Assembly (NCBI GenBank): GCA_016763955.1
Contig: JAESSU010000527.1
Location: 1-5,048 of the forward strand
Origin: Phycisphaeraceae bacterium
GTDB taxonomy: Bacteria; Planctomycetota; Phycisphaerae; Phycisphaerales; Phycisphaeraceae
DNA: 5,048 nt
Direction of reading: 5' to 3'
In this document: one piece after another, positions 1 through 5,048 of the stretch
Layout of the letters: each line of letters begins with the position of its first letter
Position numbering within the stretch: the first letter of the stretch is position 1
Translations under genes and position numbers: made by a program
Notes under the pieces: generated by a model
Database searches by the model: none
Told to the model about the DNA's origin: nothing
The model's input: the letters and a program-made list of their open reading frames with translations, nothing else

Positions 1-1395
1 ATGTTTGCGAAAGCCTTTGAGTGTTGTTCTAAAGACGCGGATGACACTTGGGCCATTGGCTTCAAAGTCACGTGCAAAGGCACGCACGAGCATGTCGGTT
101 TCCATCCCTTCTGGAATGTTGGGATGGACGTGGCTGAATTTAAGTTGACCGTGGCTATCTGCGGTGTTGTTGCAATCAGGGTCCACGAGTGTGCCCGCTT
201 CTTGGTGTTCTTTCCATAGGGGCGTGCCTGGGATGGGCGTATAGAGCATGAACTGGTGGAACTCGGTATCGAAGCTCGCGGAGTAATCAAATGTTTCGTC
301 AATATTTTCGGGTGTGTGTTCTTCCATGCCAACGATGGAGGAGCCTAGTACGCGGATGCCGTTGTTTTGAAGATTGCGAACCAGTTCGTGTGCATCGATA
401 TTTTTGAGTTTGGTGTATTTGCTGTCCTTGCCTTCAAGTCCCATCCATACCCATGAGATACCTAAGCCGATGAGTTGTTCCATGGTGTAGGTACGTAGGA
501 TATTTGCAGAGCTAAAGACGTAGAGCGACCATGCTTTGTTGTTTTCTTGCATCAGTTCCAAAATGCGTAGTGCTTTTTTGCGGTGGATCAGAAAGTTCTC
601 ATCCATGATGAAAAATGAGTTGACTTTTAGATCACGTTCCAGATCACACATGATTTTGAAAATGTCATCCCCATTGTTATAGAACTCGATGAATTTTCCC
701 TTGCCGCCGAACATATGGGAAGTCGAGCAGAAGTTACAACCTAGCGGGCAACCCACGGATGGGATTAGTGATGCTGCGACATCGCCGGGTTTGTCATTGA
801 GTGTGATTCCCATTGATCGTGCACCAAATCCTGAGAGGATTCGTGGATGTTTGATGTGTGAATCTGGGGCTTGTCCTAGGAACTGTCGGAACCAACCAAT
901 GCCTTCGCCACTGACAATGTGGTCTGCATCAATGATTTTGGCTAGTGGTTCTACGTTGGCAATATGTCCGCCGATGACGATGGTGGCATTGGGCTGATGC
1001 TCACGGATCAACTCGCACATGTGTTTGACCTTGTGCATATTGGGCATGATGGAGGTAATGCCAATCACGTCATATTGTTTACTGGTGATTTCTTCAATAA
1101 AGCGTTCTCGCGTCGGGAAGTCCAGCAGGGTGCTAGGATTGGTGATGTTGTCACGGATCATCATGATCCCCCACGAGCGATGGAACATGCGCAAAGAAAA
1201 TGGGCCTTGGACGCGCGTGACTTGGTTGTGATAAAGCTCCATCGGATTGAGCTTGCGTGATCCATAATCGTCATCTTGAGCATACGGGCCAAAGACGGAT
1301 GTGAGCAAGACTTTGGCTTTAGAGCCAAGGTCGTGCGTGGGGACTTCATCATGATGTTTGTTTACAGGACGCTGTGGCAGGGAGATGGTTGTCAT
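1..1395 (-). CDS. B12-binding-domain radical SAM protein, function unknown (partial, C-terminus beyond left edge)
   Basis: An unbroken minus-strand reading frame gives 465 residues from the ATG at 1395-1393 and continues past base 1. Residues about 26-200 look like a Rossmann-type cobalamin-binding domain: the strand 'KAKVLLTSVFGPY' (26-38), 'YDVIGITSI' (108-116), the 'IVIGGH' turn (139-144) and 'IVSGEG' (160-165). The radical SAM core follows, with the 4Fe-4S motif CxxxCxxC at C216, C220 and C223. Further core elements are 'FFIMDENF' (261-268) and 'WVWMGLEG' (315-322). In related enzymes this layout performs SAM-radical chemistry, sometimes methyl transfer, with cobalamin as partner; the substrate here cannot be inferred. 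The DxHxxG motif of base-off/His-on B12 proteins is absent, as in many B12-radical SAM enzymes, so B12 binding is inferred only from the fold. An in-frame TGA lies directly before the ATG, which makes this the first possible ATG, and AAAGG at 1410-1406 serves as a weak ribosome binding site. The gene is divergent from the tRNA-folK-queE side. The family is confident; the function is unknown. Confidence 0.9.
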   Translation of the reverse strand, partial: MTTISLPQRPVNKHHDEVPTHDLGSKAKVLLTSVFGPYAQDDDYGSRKLNPMELYHNQVTRVQGPFSLRMFHRSWGIMMIRDNITNPSTLLDFPTRERFIEEITSKQYDVIGITSIMPNMHKVKHMCELIREHQPNATIVIGGHIANVEPLAKIIDADHIVSGEGIGWFRQFLGQAPDSHIKHPRILSGFGARSMGITLNDKPGDVAASLIPSVGCPLGCNFCSTSHMFGGKGKFIEFYNNGDDIFKIMCDLERDLKVNSFFIMDENFLIHRKKALRILELMQENNKAWSLYVFSSANILRTYTMEQLIGLGISWVWMGLEGKDSKYTKLKNIDAHELVRNLQNNGIRVLGSSIVGMEEHTPENIDETFDYSASFDTEFHQFMLYTPIPGTPLWKEHQEAGTLVDPDCNNTADSHGQLKFSHVHPNIPEGMETDMLVRAFARDFEANGPSVIRVFRTTLKGFRKH

Positions 1396-1566
1396 TCAAT
1401 CAAGACCTTTATTCCCGACTCTAGTTCCATCCAGAGACTTGTGGGATTGAGTTTACAAACTGTGATCCGCACCCAAAACATCCATGTGCAAAACAATGCA
1501 ATCATCGTTTGAGCCTACAGAACTCAAGACGACTTAGGGCTGCCTGATCACCAAAGTTGGGTTATC

Positions 1567-1647
1567 ATACCGATTTGTCTGTTAAAAGTCACGCATAAAG
1601 ATAAAACAATCTTAATCTCCTGATCTTTATATAAGACAAGACGGTAT
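1567..1647. repeat. 81-base imperfect inverted repeat, possible structured RNA or cruciform
   Basis: The outer arms at 1567-1580 and 1634-1647 pair over 14 positions: 12 Watson-Crick pairs, one G-U wobble when read as plus-strand RNA (1574 with 1640) and one A-A mismatch (1573 with 1641). Inside them, ATAAAGAT at 1595-1602 is the exact reverse complement of ATCTTTAT at 1623-1630. The two stems are separated by an asymmetric internal loop (14 bases left, 3 right), and the terminal loop is 20 bases (1603-1622). AAGAT at 1598-1602 can instead pair with ATCTT at 1609-1613, so two mutually exclusive folds are possible. The loop contains CTCCT on the plus strand (AGGAG on the minus strand). No run of T follows, so it does not look like an intrinsic terminator. 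It may be a small RNA, a MITE-like remnant or a regulatory site. Confidence 0.5.
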
Positions 1648-1706
1648 TAATAAATAAGTTAGCAATTAAAGTGGCAGGTCTGGGGATTGTTGCAAGTTGT
1701 AATTAA

Positions 1707-1735
1707 TGGACAGATAATGAGGTTGGGGTTATACT
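1707..1735 (+). promoter_or_regulatory. sigma70-type promoter of tRNA-Pro
   Basis: The -35 box TGGACA (1707-1712) matches five of six consensus bases. The -10 box TATACT (1730-1735) also matches five of six. The spacer is exactly 17 bases. Transcription would start near 1742, giving a leader of about 11 bases before the mature tRNA, which is normal for a tRNA gene. This is the best promoter visible in the window, and it may also feed folK and queE downstream. Confidence 0.75.
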
Positions 1736-1752
1736 TCGATTGATCAAATCAG

Positions 1753-1826
1753 CGGGGCGTAGCTCAGCTTGGTAGAGCGCTGCGTTCGGGGCGCAGAGGC
1801 CGCAGGTTCAAATCCTGTCGCCCCGA
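1753..1826 (+). tRNA. tRNA-Pro (anticodon CGG)
   Basis: The 74 bases fold into a complete cloverleaf. The seven-pair acceptor stem, CGGGGCG with CGCCCCG, is perfect. The D stem is GCTC/GAGC with a GG-containing loop. The anticodon stem CTGCG/CGCAG encloses the loop TTCGGGG, with the anticodon CGG at 1787-1789, which reads the proline codon CCG. The T stem GCAGG/CCTGT encloses TTCAAAT. The C1-G72 pair and discriminator A73 are the known identity features of bacterial tRNA-Pro and agree with the anticodon. The 3' CCA is not encoded (the next bases are TTTT), so it must be added by the CCA-adding enzyme. Confidence 0.97.
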
Positions 1827-1921
1827 TTTTGGTTAGTCTTTGATAATGATGCACCGTCATTGTCCCCCGAAACACTCATGACAGCATGCCTTTGGCAATC
1901 GTCGAATGATCAACGTTGCGA

Positions 1922-1950
1922 TTGGGAATTGAATCCACCAAATCTATTTT
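1922..1950 (+). promoter_or_regulatory. possible weak promoter for folK-queE
   Basis: TTGGGA (1922-1927) and TATTTT (1945-1950) each match four of six sigma70 consensus bases with a 17-base spacer. A start near 1957 would leave a leader of about 23 bases before the folK ATG at 1980. The match is modest and such pairs arise by chance in AT-rich DNA, so this is only a candidate. The alternative is read-through from the tRNA promoter. Confidence 0.3.
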
Positions 1951-1979
1951 TGTTTCATGGTTTTATTTTGAGAATTAGC

Positions 1980-2459
1980 ATGCCCGCATCTTGTACCGTT
2001 TGTATTGCATTGGGAAGTAACATGGGAGATCGTGCATCTCACATGGCTGCTGCGCGGGGGGCGTTATCTAAATTGCCTAAGACAAAGTTGTTGGCTTTTA
2101 GTCAGACGCTTGAAACACAACCGGTGGGGCCGATTGACCAGCAAGCTTTTTTTAATGCAGCTGCGATGATTAGTACAGAACTTTTGCCACGGGAATTGCT
2201 CGATGAGTTAAATTTGATTGAAGCACAACGTGGCAGAGATCGCTTTAAAACGCGGATTAAGTGGGGGCCCCGACCGCTTGATCTTGACATTATCTTCTAT
2301 CAACAGCAAGTGATAAGTGAAGACGATCTGACGATTCCTCATCCTTTGATGCATCAGCGATGGTTCGTTCTTAAACCTTTATGCGAGATTGCCCCGGACT
2401 GGGTGCATCCAATCCTTGAGCAAACGGTGACACAATTGCTCGCAAAGGTGAAGCCTTAG
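1980..2459 (+). CDS. folK: 2-amino-4-hydroxy-6-hydroxymethyldihydropteridine pyrophosphokinase (HPPK)
   Basis: This cytosolic enzyme transfers pyrophosphate from ATP to 6-hydroxymethyl-7,8-dihydropterin, the step before dihydropteroate synthase in folate synthesis. The 159-residue product has the usual single-domain HPPK length and layout. 'IALGSNMGDR' (9-18) is the N-terminal signature, and 'TQPVGPIDQQAFFNAA' (46-61) covers the pterin and loop region. 'RDRFKTRIKWGPRPLDLDI' (86-104) is the family hallmark, with D101 and D103 as the magnesium-binding aspartates. 'IPHPLM' (119-124) and 'LKPLCEIAP' (131-139) complete the fold. I chose the ATG at 1980 because the conserved fold begins a few residues later and a weak GAG ribosome-binding element lies at 1970-1972. 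The frame stays open upstream to a TTG at 1860 and an ATG at 1878, but those 34-40 extra residues have no family counterpart. queE follows after 25 bases, probably in the same transcript. Confidence 0.95.
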   Translation: MPASCTVCIALGSNMGDRASHMAAARGALSKLPKTKLLAFSQTLETQPVGPIDQQAFFNAAAMISTELLPRELLDELNLIEAQRGRDRFKTRIKWGPRPLDLDIIFYQQQVISEDDLTIPHPLMHQRWFVLKPLCEIAPDWVHPILEQTVTQLLAKVKP

Positions 2460-2484
2460 CCCGTTGACGGTAAACTAATCAGTT

Positions 2485-3204
2485 ATGGAATTACCTGTCA
2501 CTCCGATTAATCAAGCCACACACATGCCTCGTATTCAGCTCAATGAAATTTTCTATTCACTCCAAGGTGAAAGTACATGGGCTGGTTTACGATGTGTTTT
2601 TATTCGTCTTAAGGGCTGCCACTTGCGCTGCTGCTATTGCGACACTGAATATGCTTTTCATGAAGGCGAGTCGTTTACACTTGAACAAGTGATCGAAAAA
2701 ATCACAGGTTTTGACTGTGACCTATTTGAAATCACTGGCGGCGAGCCTCTCTTGCAAAAGCAGGTTCATCCATTGATGACGCAACTTTGCGAGATGGGCA
2801 AGACCGTCCTCGTTGAGACAAGCGGGGCATGTGGTATTAGTGTGTGTGATCCGCGTGTGATTCGCATTTTGGATATCAAAACGCCCGGTAGCGGCGAGGT
2901 GCAAAGCAACCTTTGGTCGAATATGGCACATCTTAGATCAGACGATGAGATCAAGTTCGTACTCTGTGATCGAGATGATTATGATTGGGCCAAACAGATC
3001 ATCGATCAATACAAACTAGACCAACGCGTAAAAGCAATTTTAATGAGTGCGGTTAACGCAATGCCACCCACCAAAGAGTTAGCAGGTTGCCAAACGCTAT
3101 CTATGGCTCAATTAGCTGCATGGATTTTAGAAGACAACTTGCCCGTGCGAATGCAGGCACAATTGCACAAACAAATTTGGGACCCCGCAACTCGCGGTGT
3201 CTAA
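2485..3204 (+). CDS. queE: 7-carboxy-7-deazaguanine synthase
   Basis: QueE is a radical SAM enzyme that contracts the ring of 6-carboxy-5,6,7,8-tetrahydropterin to 7-carboxy-7-deazaguanine. This is a committed step towards preQ0 and queuosine in tRNA. The 239-residue product shows 'NEIFYSLQGES' (20-30), the QueE N-terminal signature, and then the 4Fe-4S cysteines C45, C49 and C52 in CxxxCxxC with 'YCDTEYAF' after them. 'ITGGEPLLQ' (83-91) is the SAM-binding GGEP motif. 'VETSG' (110-114), 'DIKTPGSGE' (130-138) and the C-terminal 'QLHKQIW....RGV' are also typical. The start is uncertain: neither the ATG at 2485 nor the one at 2524 has a clear ribosome binding site. The family match begins near M14, so the true protein may have 226 residues starting at 2524. 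I kept 2485 because it lies closest to folK. The other queuosine genes (queC, queD, queF) are not in the window. The gene ends 7 bases before the convergent lipoprotein gene. Confidence 0.94.
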   Translation: MELPVTPINQATHMPRIQLNEIFYSLQGESTWAGLRCVFIRLKGCHLRCCYCDTEYAFHEGESFTLEQVIEKITGFDCDLFEITGGEPLLQKQVHPLMTQLCEMGKTVLVETSGACGISVCDPRVIRILDIKTPGSGEVQSNLWSNMAHLRSDDEIKFVLCDRDDYDWAKQIIDQYKLDQRVKAILMSAVNAMPPTKELAGCQTLSMAQLAAWILEDNLPVRMQAQLHKQIWDPATRGV

Positions 3205-3211
3205 TATGGTG

Positions 3212-3409
3212 TTAAGGCTCAATTAGGAAGTCTTGACCTGTGACAGTTGCAAGAATTCTCCCATCAGATTCAAGGACAATGTCATCAGATGATGCGAGGT
3301 AAGAATAGCTCGGCTCGATAATATGCACAGTGGTGTTTTTTGCGTGAGAACATCCAAGCAATAAAAGGCTGCTGGCTGTCAAAAATGACAAAACTAGCTT
3401 ATCTCGCAT
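3212..3409 (-). CDS. small predicted lipoprotein, function unknown
   Basis: The frame encodes 65 residues. A charged start (MRDK) and a hydrophobic stretch (5-18) end in the lipobox 'LLGC', with C20 as the predicted lipidated cysteine. The mature part has only 46 residues and no family I recognise. It contains an 'IVLESDGRILATVTG' segment (about 44-58) that reads as two beta strands around an SDGR turn. The residue after the cysteine is Ser, which in the E. coli-type sorting rule favours the outer membrane. The ATG has a good ribosome binding site, GAGG at 3418-3415, five bases upstream. The stop codon lies 7 bases from the queE stop on the other strand, so the two genes are convergent with almost no room for separate terminators. 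It is downstream of and co-oriented with the Skp-like lipoprotein gene, 176 bases away. Confidence 0.75.
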   Translation of the reverse strand: MRDKLVLSFLTASSLLLLGCSHAKNTTVHIIEPSYSYLASSDDIVLESDGRILATVTGQDFLIEP

Positions 3410-3535
3410 GTGAACCTCATCTCTAAAATGCCTGCACCCATCTGTACTTATCGAGTCAGTGACAGGTTGCAGATCAATAACGATAGATTATGAGGTTTAT
3501 CGGATGCTCAGGAAAAACAATGAACGATTTTCTAC

Positions 3536-3569
3536 TAACGCCCGTGTTTTTTTGTAAAACAGGACGTTA
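3536..3569 (-). terminator. hairpin 3' of the Skp-like gene, possible transcript end
   Basis: The outer arms TAACG (3536-3540) and CGTTA (3565-3569) pair perfectly. Inward lie a C-A position (3541 with 3564, a G-U wobble when read on the minus strand), two more pairs, one bulged base (3544), and then six pairs between 3545-3550 and 3556-3561 closing a five-base loop. On the minus strand it starts 17 bases after the Skp-like stop codon, the right place for a terminator. No T-run follows on that strand, so it may be a 3'-protecting or factor-dependent structure instead of a classic intrinsic terminator. Confidence 0.4.
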
Positions 3570-3585
3570 CAAGTATAAACTCCTA

Positions 3586-4251
3586 TTAGTCAACAGGTAA
3601 ATTCCCTTGTAATTGTATTTTTTCCCCTTCTTGATCCGGCTGAGTAGTGAGCGTATCGGTCGCAGGATTTAGGCTCGATTCAGAAGGGGGAGCGGGGTTT
3701 GCCTCACTTGGTAATAGGCTACTTTGTTCTAATTGTTTAAGCCATGTCAATACATCTGCTGTAATGTCCGCTTCGGGGGAGACCATTACGATCGACTCCG
3801 AAAGGCTAATGACAATGTCCAATCCATGATCTTTAGCGACCGATTGGATGATTGGATCTACTTTTTGTCGGAACTGTCCAACGAGTGTGGTATGAAATTG
3901 ATCGCTTTCCTGCTGAGCTTTACTGAGTTCCTGCCTGTACTGATTATCTAGTTGGGCTGAAAGTTTTTGAAATTCTGCAAGTTGATCTCGGGTTGGCTTT
4001 TGGCCTAACTCTTTTTGTTTAAGTTCTAGTTGACTACGAATGCTGCTTTGGAGTTGTTGTAACCGTTGGCCGACCTGTTGATTAAACTGGGTTAGCTGCT
4101 GATTTAAAGCTTGATCAAACCCAACAGCCCGGGCAATTTGTTGCATGTCCACAATCGCCACATTGCTGCTTGTGGTCTTGTCTTCAGATTTTTGACAGCC
4201 AATGGCTAGCATCAACAAAACGAATAACAGTAAGCTTGAACCTCTAAACAT
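3586..4251 (-). CDS. Skp/OmpH-family periplasmic protein with lipoprotein signal
   Basis: The 221-residue product resembles the Skp/OmpH family, trimeric chaperones that hold unfolded outer-membrane proteins in the periplasm. Residues 1-19 form a lipoprotein signal: MFRGSS, the hydrophobic run LLLFVLLMLA and the lipobox 'AIGC', with C19 lipidated. 'VAIVDMQQIARAVG' (31-44) is the characteristic first strand and helix. A long Gln-rich, probably coiled-coil stretch follows (about 46-130), forming the tentacle arms. 'VDPIIQSVAKDHGLDIVIS' (131-149) is the typical body helix and strand, and a low-complexity Pro/Ser/Thr tail runs from about 180 to 221. I chose the ATG at 4251 because GGAGAG (4262-4257) lies five bases upstream and the signal peptide starts directly after it. 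The frame remains open to an ATG at 4347, and the ATG at 4281 is a lesser alternative. Canonical Skp is soluble and lacks the lipobox and tail. The gene is divergent from the MBL hydrolase gene. Confidence 0.85.
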   Translation of the reverse strand: MFRGSSLLLFVLLMLAIGCQKSEDKTTSSNVAIVDMQQIARAVGFDQALNQQLTQFNQQVGQRLQQLQSSIRSQLELKQKELGQKPTRDQLAEFQKLSAQLDNQYRQELSKAQQESDQFHTTLVGQFRQKVDPIIQSVAKDHGLDIVISLSESIVMVSPEADITADVLTWLKQLEQSSLLPSEANPAPPSESSLNPATDTLTTQPDQEGEKIQLQGNLPVD

Positions 4252-4407
4252 TAAAACTCTCCAATTCGGTGAATCAATCATTATTTTCAACCTTGACATA
4301 AATGCGGTTTCAAGACACACTGGACAGTCCTGATAAAACTCAAACAAATTATTTTGATAGTCATCTCTTTATTAAGGTAACAAACCCTGGCTGATTCCCA
4401 ATCATCA

Positions 4408-5048
4408 TTGCCTAAAACGCTAACACACCCCTCTTTGGATCTGTGTGTGCTGGGCAGCGGTTCAAGAGGCAATTGCACGATGATTCAGTATCAAGGGCAA
4501 ACGATGCTCCTAGATGCAGGACTAGGGCCGCTTACCATTAGCCGAAGACTTGATCAGCATAAAAGTAATCTTAAACAGATCAAAGCCATCGTCATTACGC
4601 ACATGGATCAAGATCATTTCCGTCTAACTTGGATTAAAACCATGATTCAGTGGGAAATCCCACTTTATATCCATACAAAGCATATCTCCAAGCTAGAGCG
4701 CACCTCCCAAGCAACTGCACTTCTTACGTTAGGTCTGGTTCGTGGGTTCACACAAAAGTTTAGCCCGATTAATAACCTTGAATTTGACCCCATCTACCTG
4801 CATCATGACCAGCAAGGGACCTTTGGCTACCGAATTGATTGCGATATGGGCGCGATTGGTTTTGCCACAGACTTAGGGCATGTTCCTGATGAATTGATCC
4901 AGAAATTTACCAATGTGGACCTGATCGCTTTGGAGTCAAATTATGATCCTAAGTTGCAGCAGTTAAGTCCACGCCCAGAGATGCTCAAACGCCGGGTCAT
5001 GGGGCAAGCTGGGCATCTGTCTAACGATCAAGCATTTAAAGCCATCCA
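4408..5048 (+). CDS. WalJ/YycJ-like MBL-fold metallo-hydrolase (partial, C-terminus beyond right edge)
   Basis: The frame is open from 4381 to the right edge, giving 213 residues if it starts at the TTG at 4408. 'CVLGSGSRGNCTMI' (13-26) is the N-terminal signature of YycJ/WalJ-type metallo-beta-lactamase-fold proteins. 'LLDAGLG' (34-40), 'ITHMDQDHF' (63-71), 'HD....GY' (133-140), 'ATDLGH' (153-158), 'LIALESNYD' (172-180) and 'GHLSN' (202-206) follow in the family order. Such proteins are metal-dependent hydrolases, often nuclease-like, and the substrate of this one is unknown. The metal motif is HxDxDH (H65, D67, D69, H70) instead of the usual HxHxDH. The start is unclear: no ATG or GTG precedes the first motif. 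TTG at 4408, TTG at 4435 and GTG at 4447 are candidates, while ATG at 4480 would remove the GSGSRGN motif. An in-frame TAA at 4378 limits the extension. Probably only a few tens of residues are missing at the C-terminus. Confidence 0.85.
   Translation, partial: MPKTLTHPSLDLCVLGSGSRGNCTMIQYQGQTMLLDAGLGPLTISRRLDQHKSNLKQIKAIVITHMDQDHFRLTWIKTMIQWEIPLYIHTKHISKLERTSQATALLTLGLVRGFTQKFSPINNLEFDPIYLHHDQQGTFGYRIDCDMGAIGFATDLGHVPDELIQKFTNVDLIALESNYDPKLQQLSPRPEMLKRRVMGQAGHLSNDQAFKAI

Larger units (their letters stand above)
1396..1752. other. 357-base intergenic region between the radical SAM gene and tRNA-Pro
   Basis: No convincing coding region lies here. It must carry the leftward promoter of the radical SAM gene, but I could not find a clean -35/-10 pair on the minus strand. 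A short inverted repeat, AGTTT-AC-AAACT, lies at 1450-1461, about 55 bases upstream of that gene, and could be an operator, although five-base arms are weak evidence. From about 1560 the sequence turns AT-rich and holds the inverted repeat listed at 1567-1647. The tRNA promoter is at the right end (1707-1735). Confidence 0.6.

Noticed and set aside
1..1512. Plus-strand frames at 1-219, 689-997, 964-1260, 1019-1231 and 1276-1512
   Set aside because: The first four lie wholly on the reverse side of the radical SAM gene, which has a continuous, motif-rich frame. The frame at 1276-1512 overlaps its start and upstream region and shows no recognisable motif.
1753..1826. tRNA-Pro as an integration (att) site
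   Set aside because: No repeat of the tRNA 3' end occurs elsewhere in the window and there is no integrase or mobile gene.
1845..1861. Short inverted repeat AATGA...TCATT just after the tRNA as a terminator
   Set aside because: Only five AT-rich pairs with a seven-base loop and no following T-run; too weak to call.
1860..1979. N-terminal extension of FolK to TTG 1860 or ATG 1878
   Set aside because: The 34-40 extra residues match nothing in HPPK proteins, and the domain starts immediately after the ATG at 1980.
2102..2954. Minus-strand frames inside folK and queE (2102-2290, 2722-2931, 2766-2954)
   Set aside because: They are antisense to well-supported enzymes and show no motifs.
4293..4298. 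Exact TTGACA on the plus strand upstream of the MBL gene
   Set aside because: At 16-18 bases downstream I find no acceptable -10 box (best is CACACT, three of six), so I do not call a promoter.
4252..4347. N-terminal extension of the Skp-like protein to ATG 4347
   Set aside because: It would bury the lipoprotein signal more than 30 residues inside the protein. The ATG at 4251 has a better ribosome binding site and starts right at the signal peptide.
4287..4478. Minus-strand frame of 63 residues overlapping the MBL gene start
   Set aside because: It lies across the conserved N-terminus of the MBL protein and the divergent promoter region and has no motif or ribosome binding support.

Overview
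The window reads as ordinary chromosome from a Gram-negative-type (diderm) bacterium. Two predicted lipoproteins, one of them Skp/OmpH-like, imply an outer membrane. The tRNA has the bacterial-type C1-G72 pair of tRNA-Pro and no encoded CCA. The protein sequences and the spread of short, separately oriented units are reminiscent of Planctomycetota (Phycisphaerae-like). That assignment is an impression from sequence style only and is not proven. There is no CRISPR array, transposase, integrase or phage gene.

Layout from left to right. (1) Bases 1-1395, minus strand: the first 465 residues of a cobalamin-binding-fold radical SAM protein that runs off the left edge. (2) Bases 1396-1752: a long AT-rich gap with an 81-base imperfect inverted repeat (1567-1647) and, at its right end, a good sigma70-type promoter. 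(3) Bases 1753-1826: tRNA-Pro with anticodon CGG. (4) Bases 1980-3204, plus strand: folK (HPPK, folate synthesis) and, 25 bases on, queE (7-carboxy-7-deazaguanine synthase). (5) Bases 3212-3409, minus strand: a 65-residue lipoprotein of unknown function, convergent with queE. (6) Bases 3586-4251, minus strand: a lipid-anchored Skp/OmpH-like periplasmic protein. (7) From about 4408 to the right edge, plus strand: a WalJ/YycJ-like metallo-beta-lactamase-fold hydrolase, divergent from the Skp-like gene and missing its C-terminus.

How the genes relate. folK and queE act on pterin-type intermediates that both trace back to dihydroneopterin triphosphate made from GTP, so their pairing makes metabolic sense. 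No terminator is visible between the tRNA and folK, so the strong tRNA promoter may contribute to folK-queE expression. The two lipoproteins point to the cell envelope. The radical SAM protein and the MBL hydrolase have no evident link to their neighbours. Both are open at a window edge. I see no convincing new multi-gene system. The most unexplained items are the inverted repeat at 1567-1647, the radical SAM protein, the lipid-anchored Skp-like protein with a proline-rich tail, and the altered metal motif of the MBL protein.
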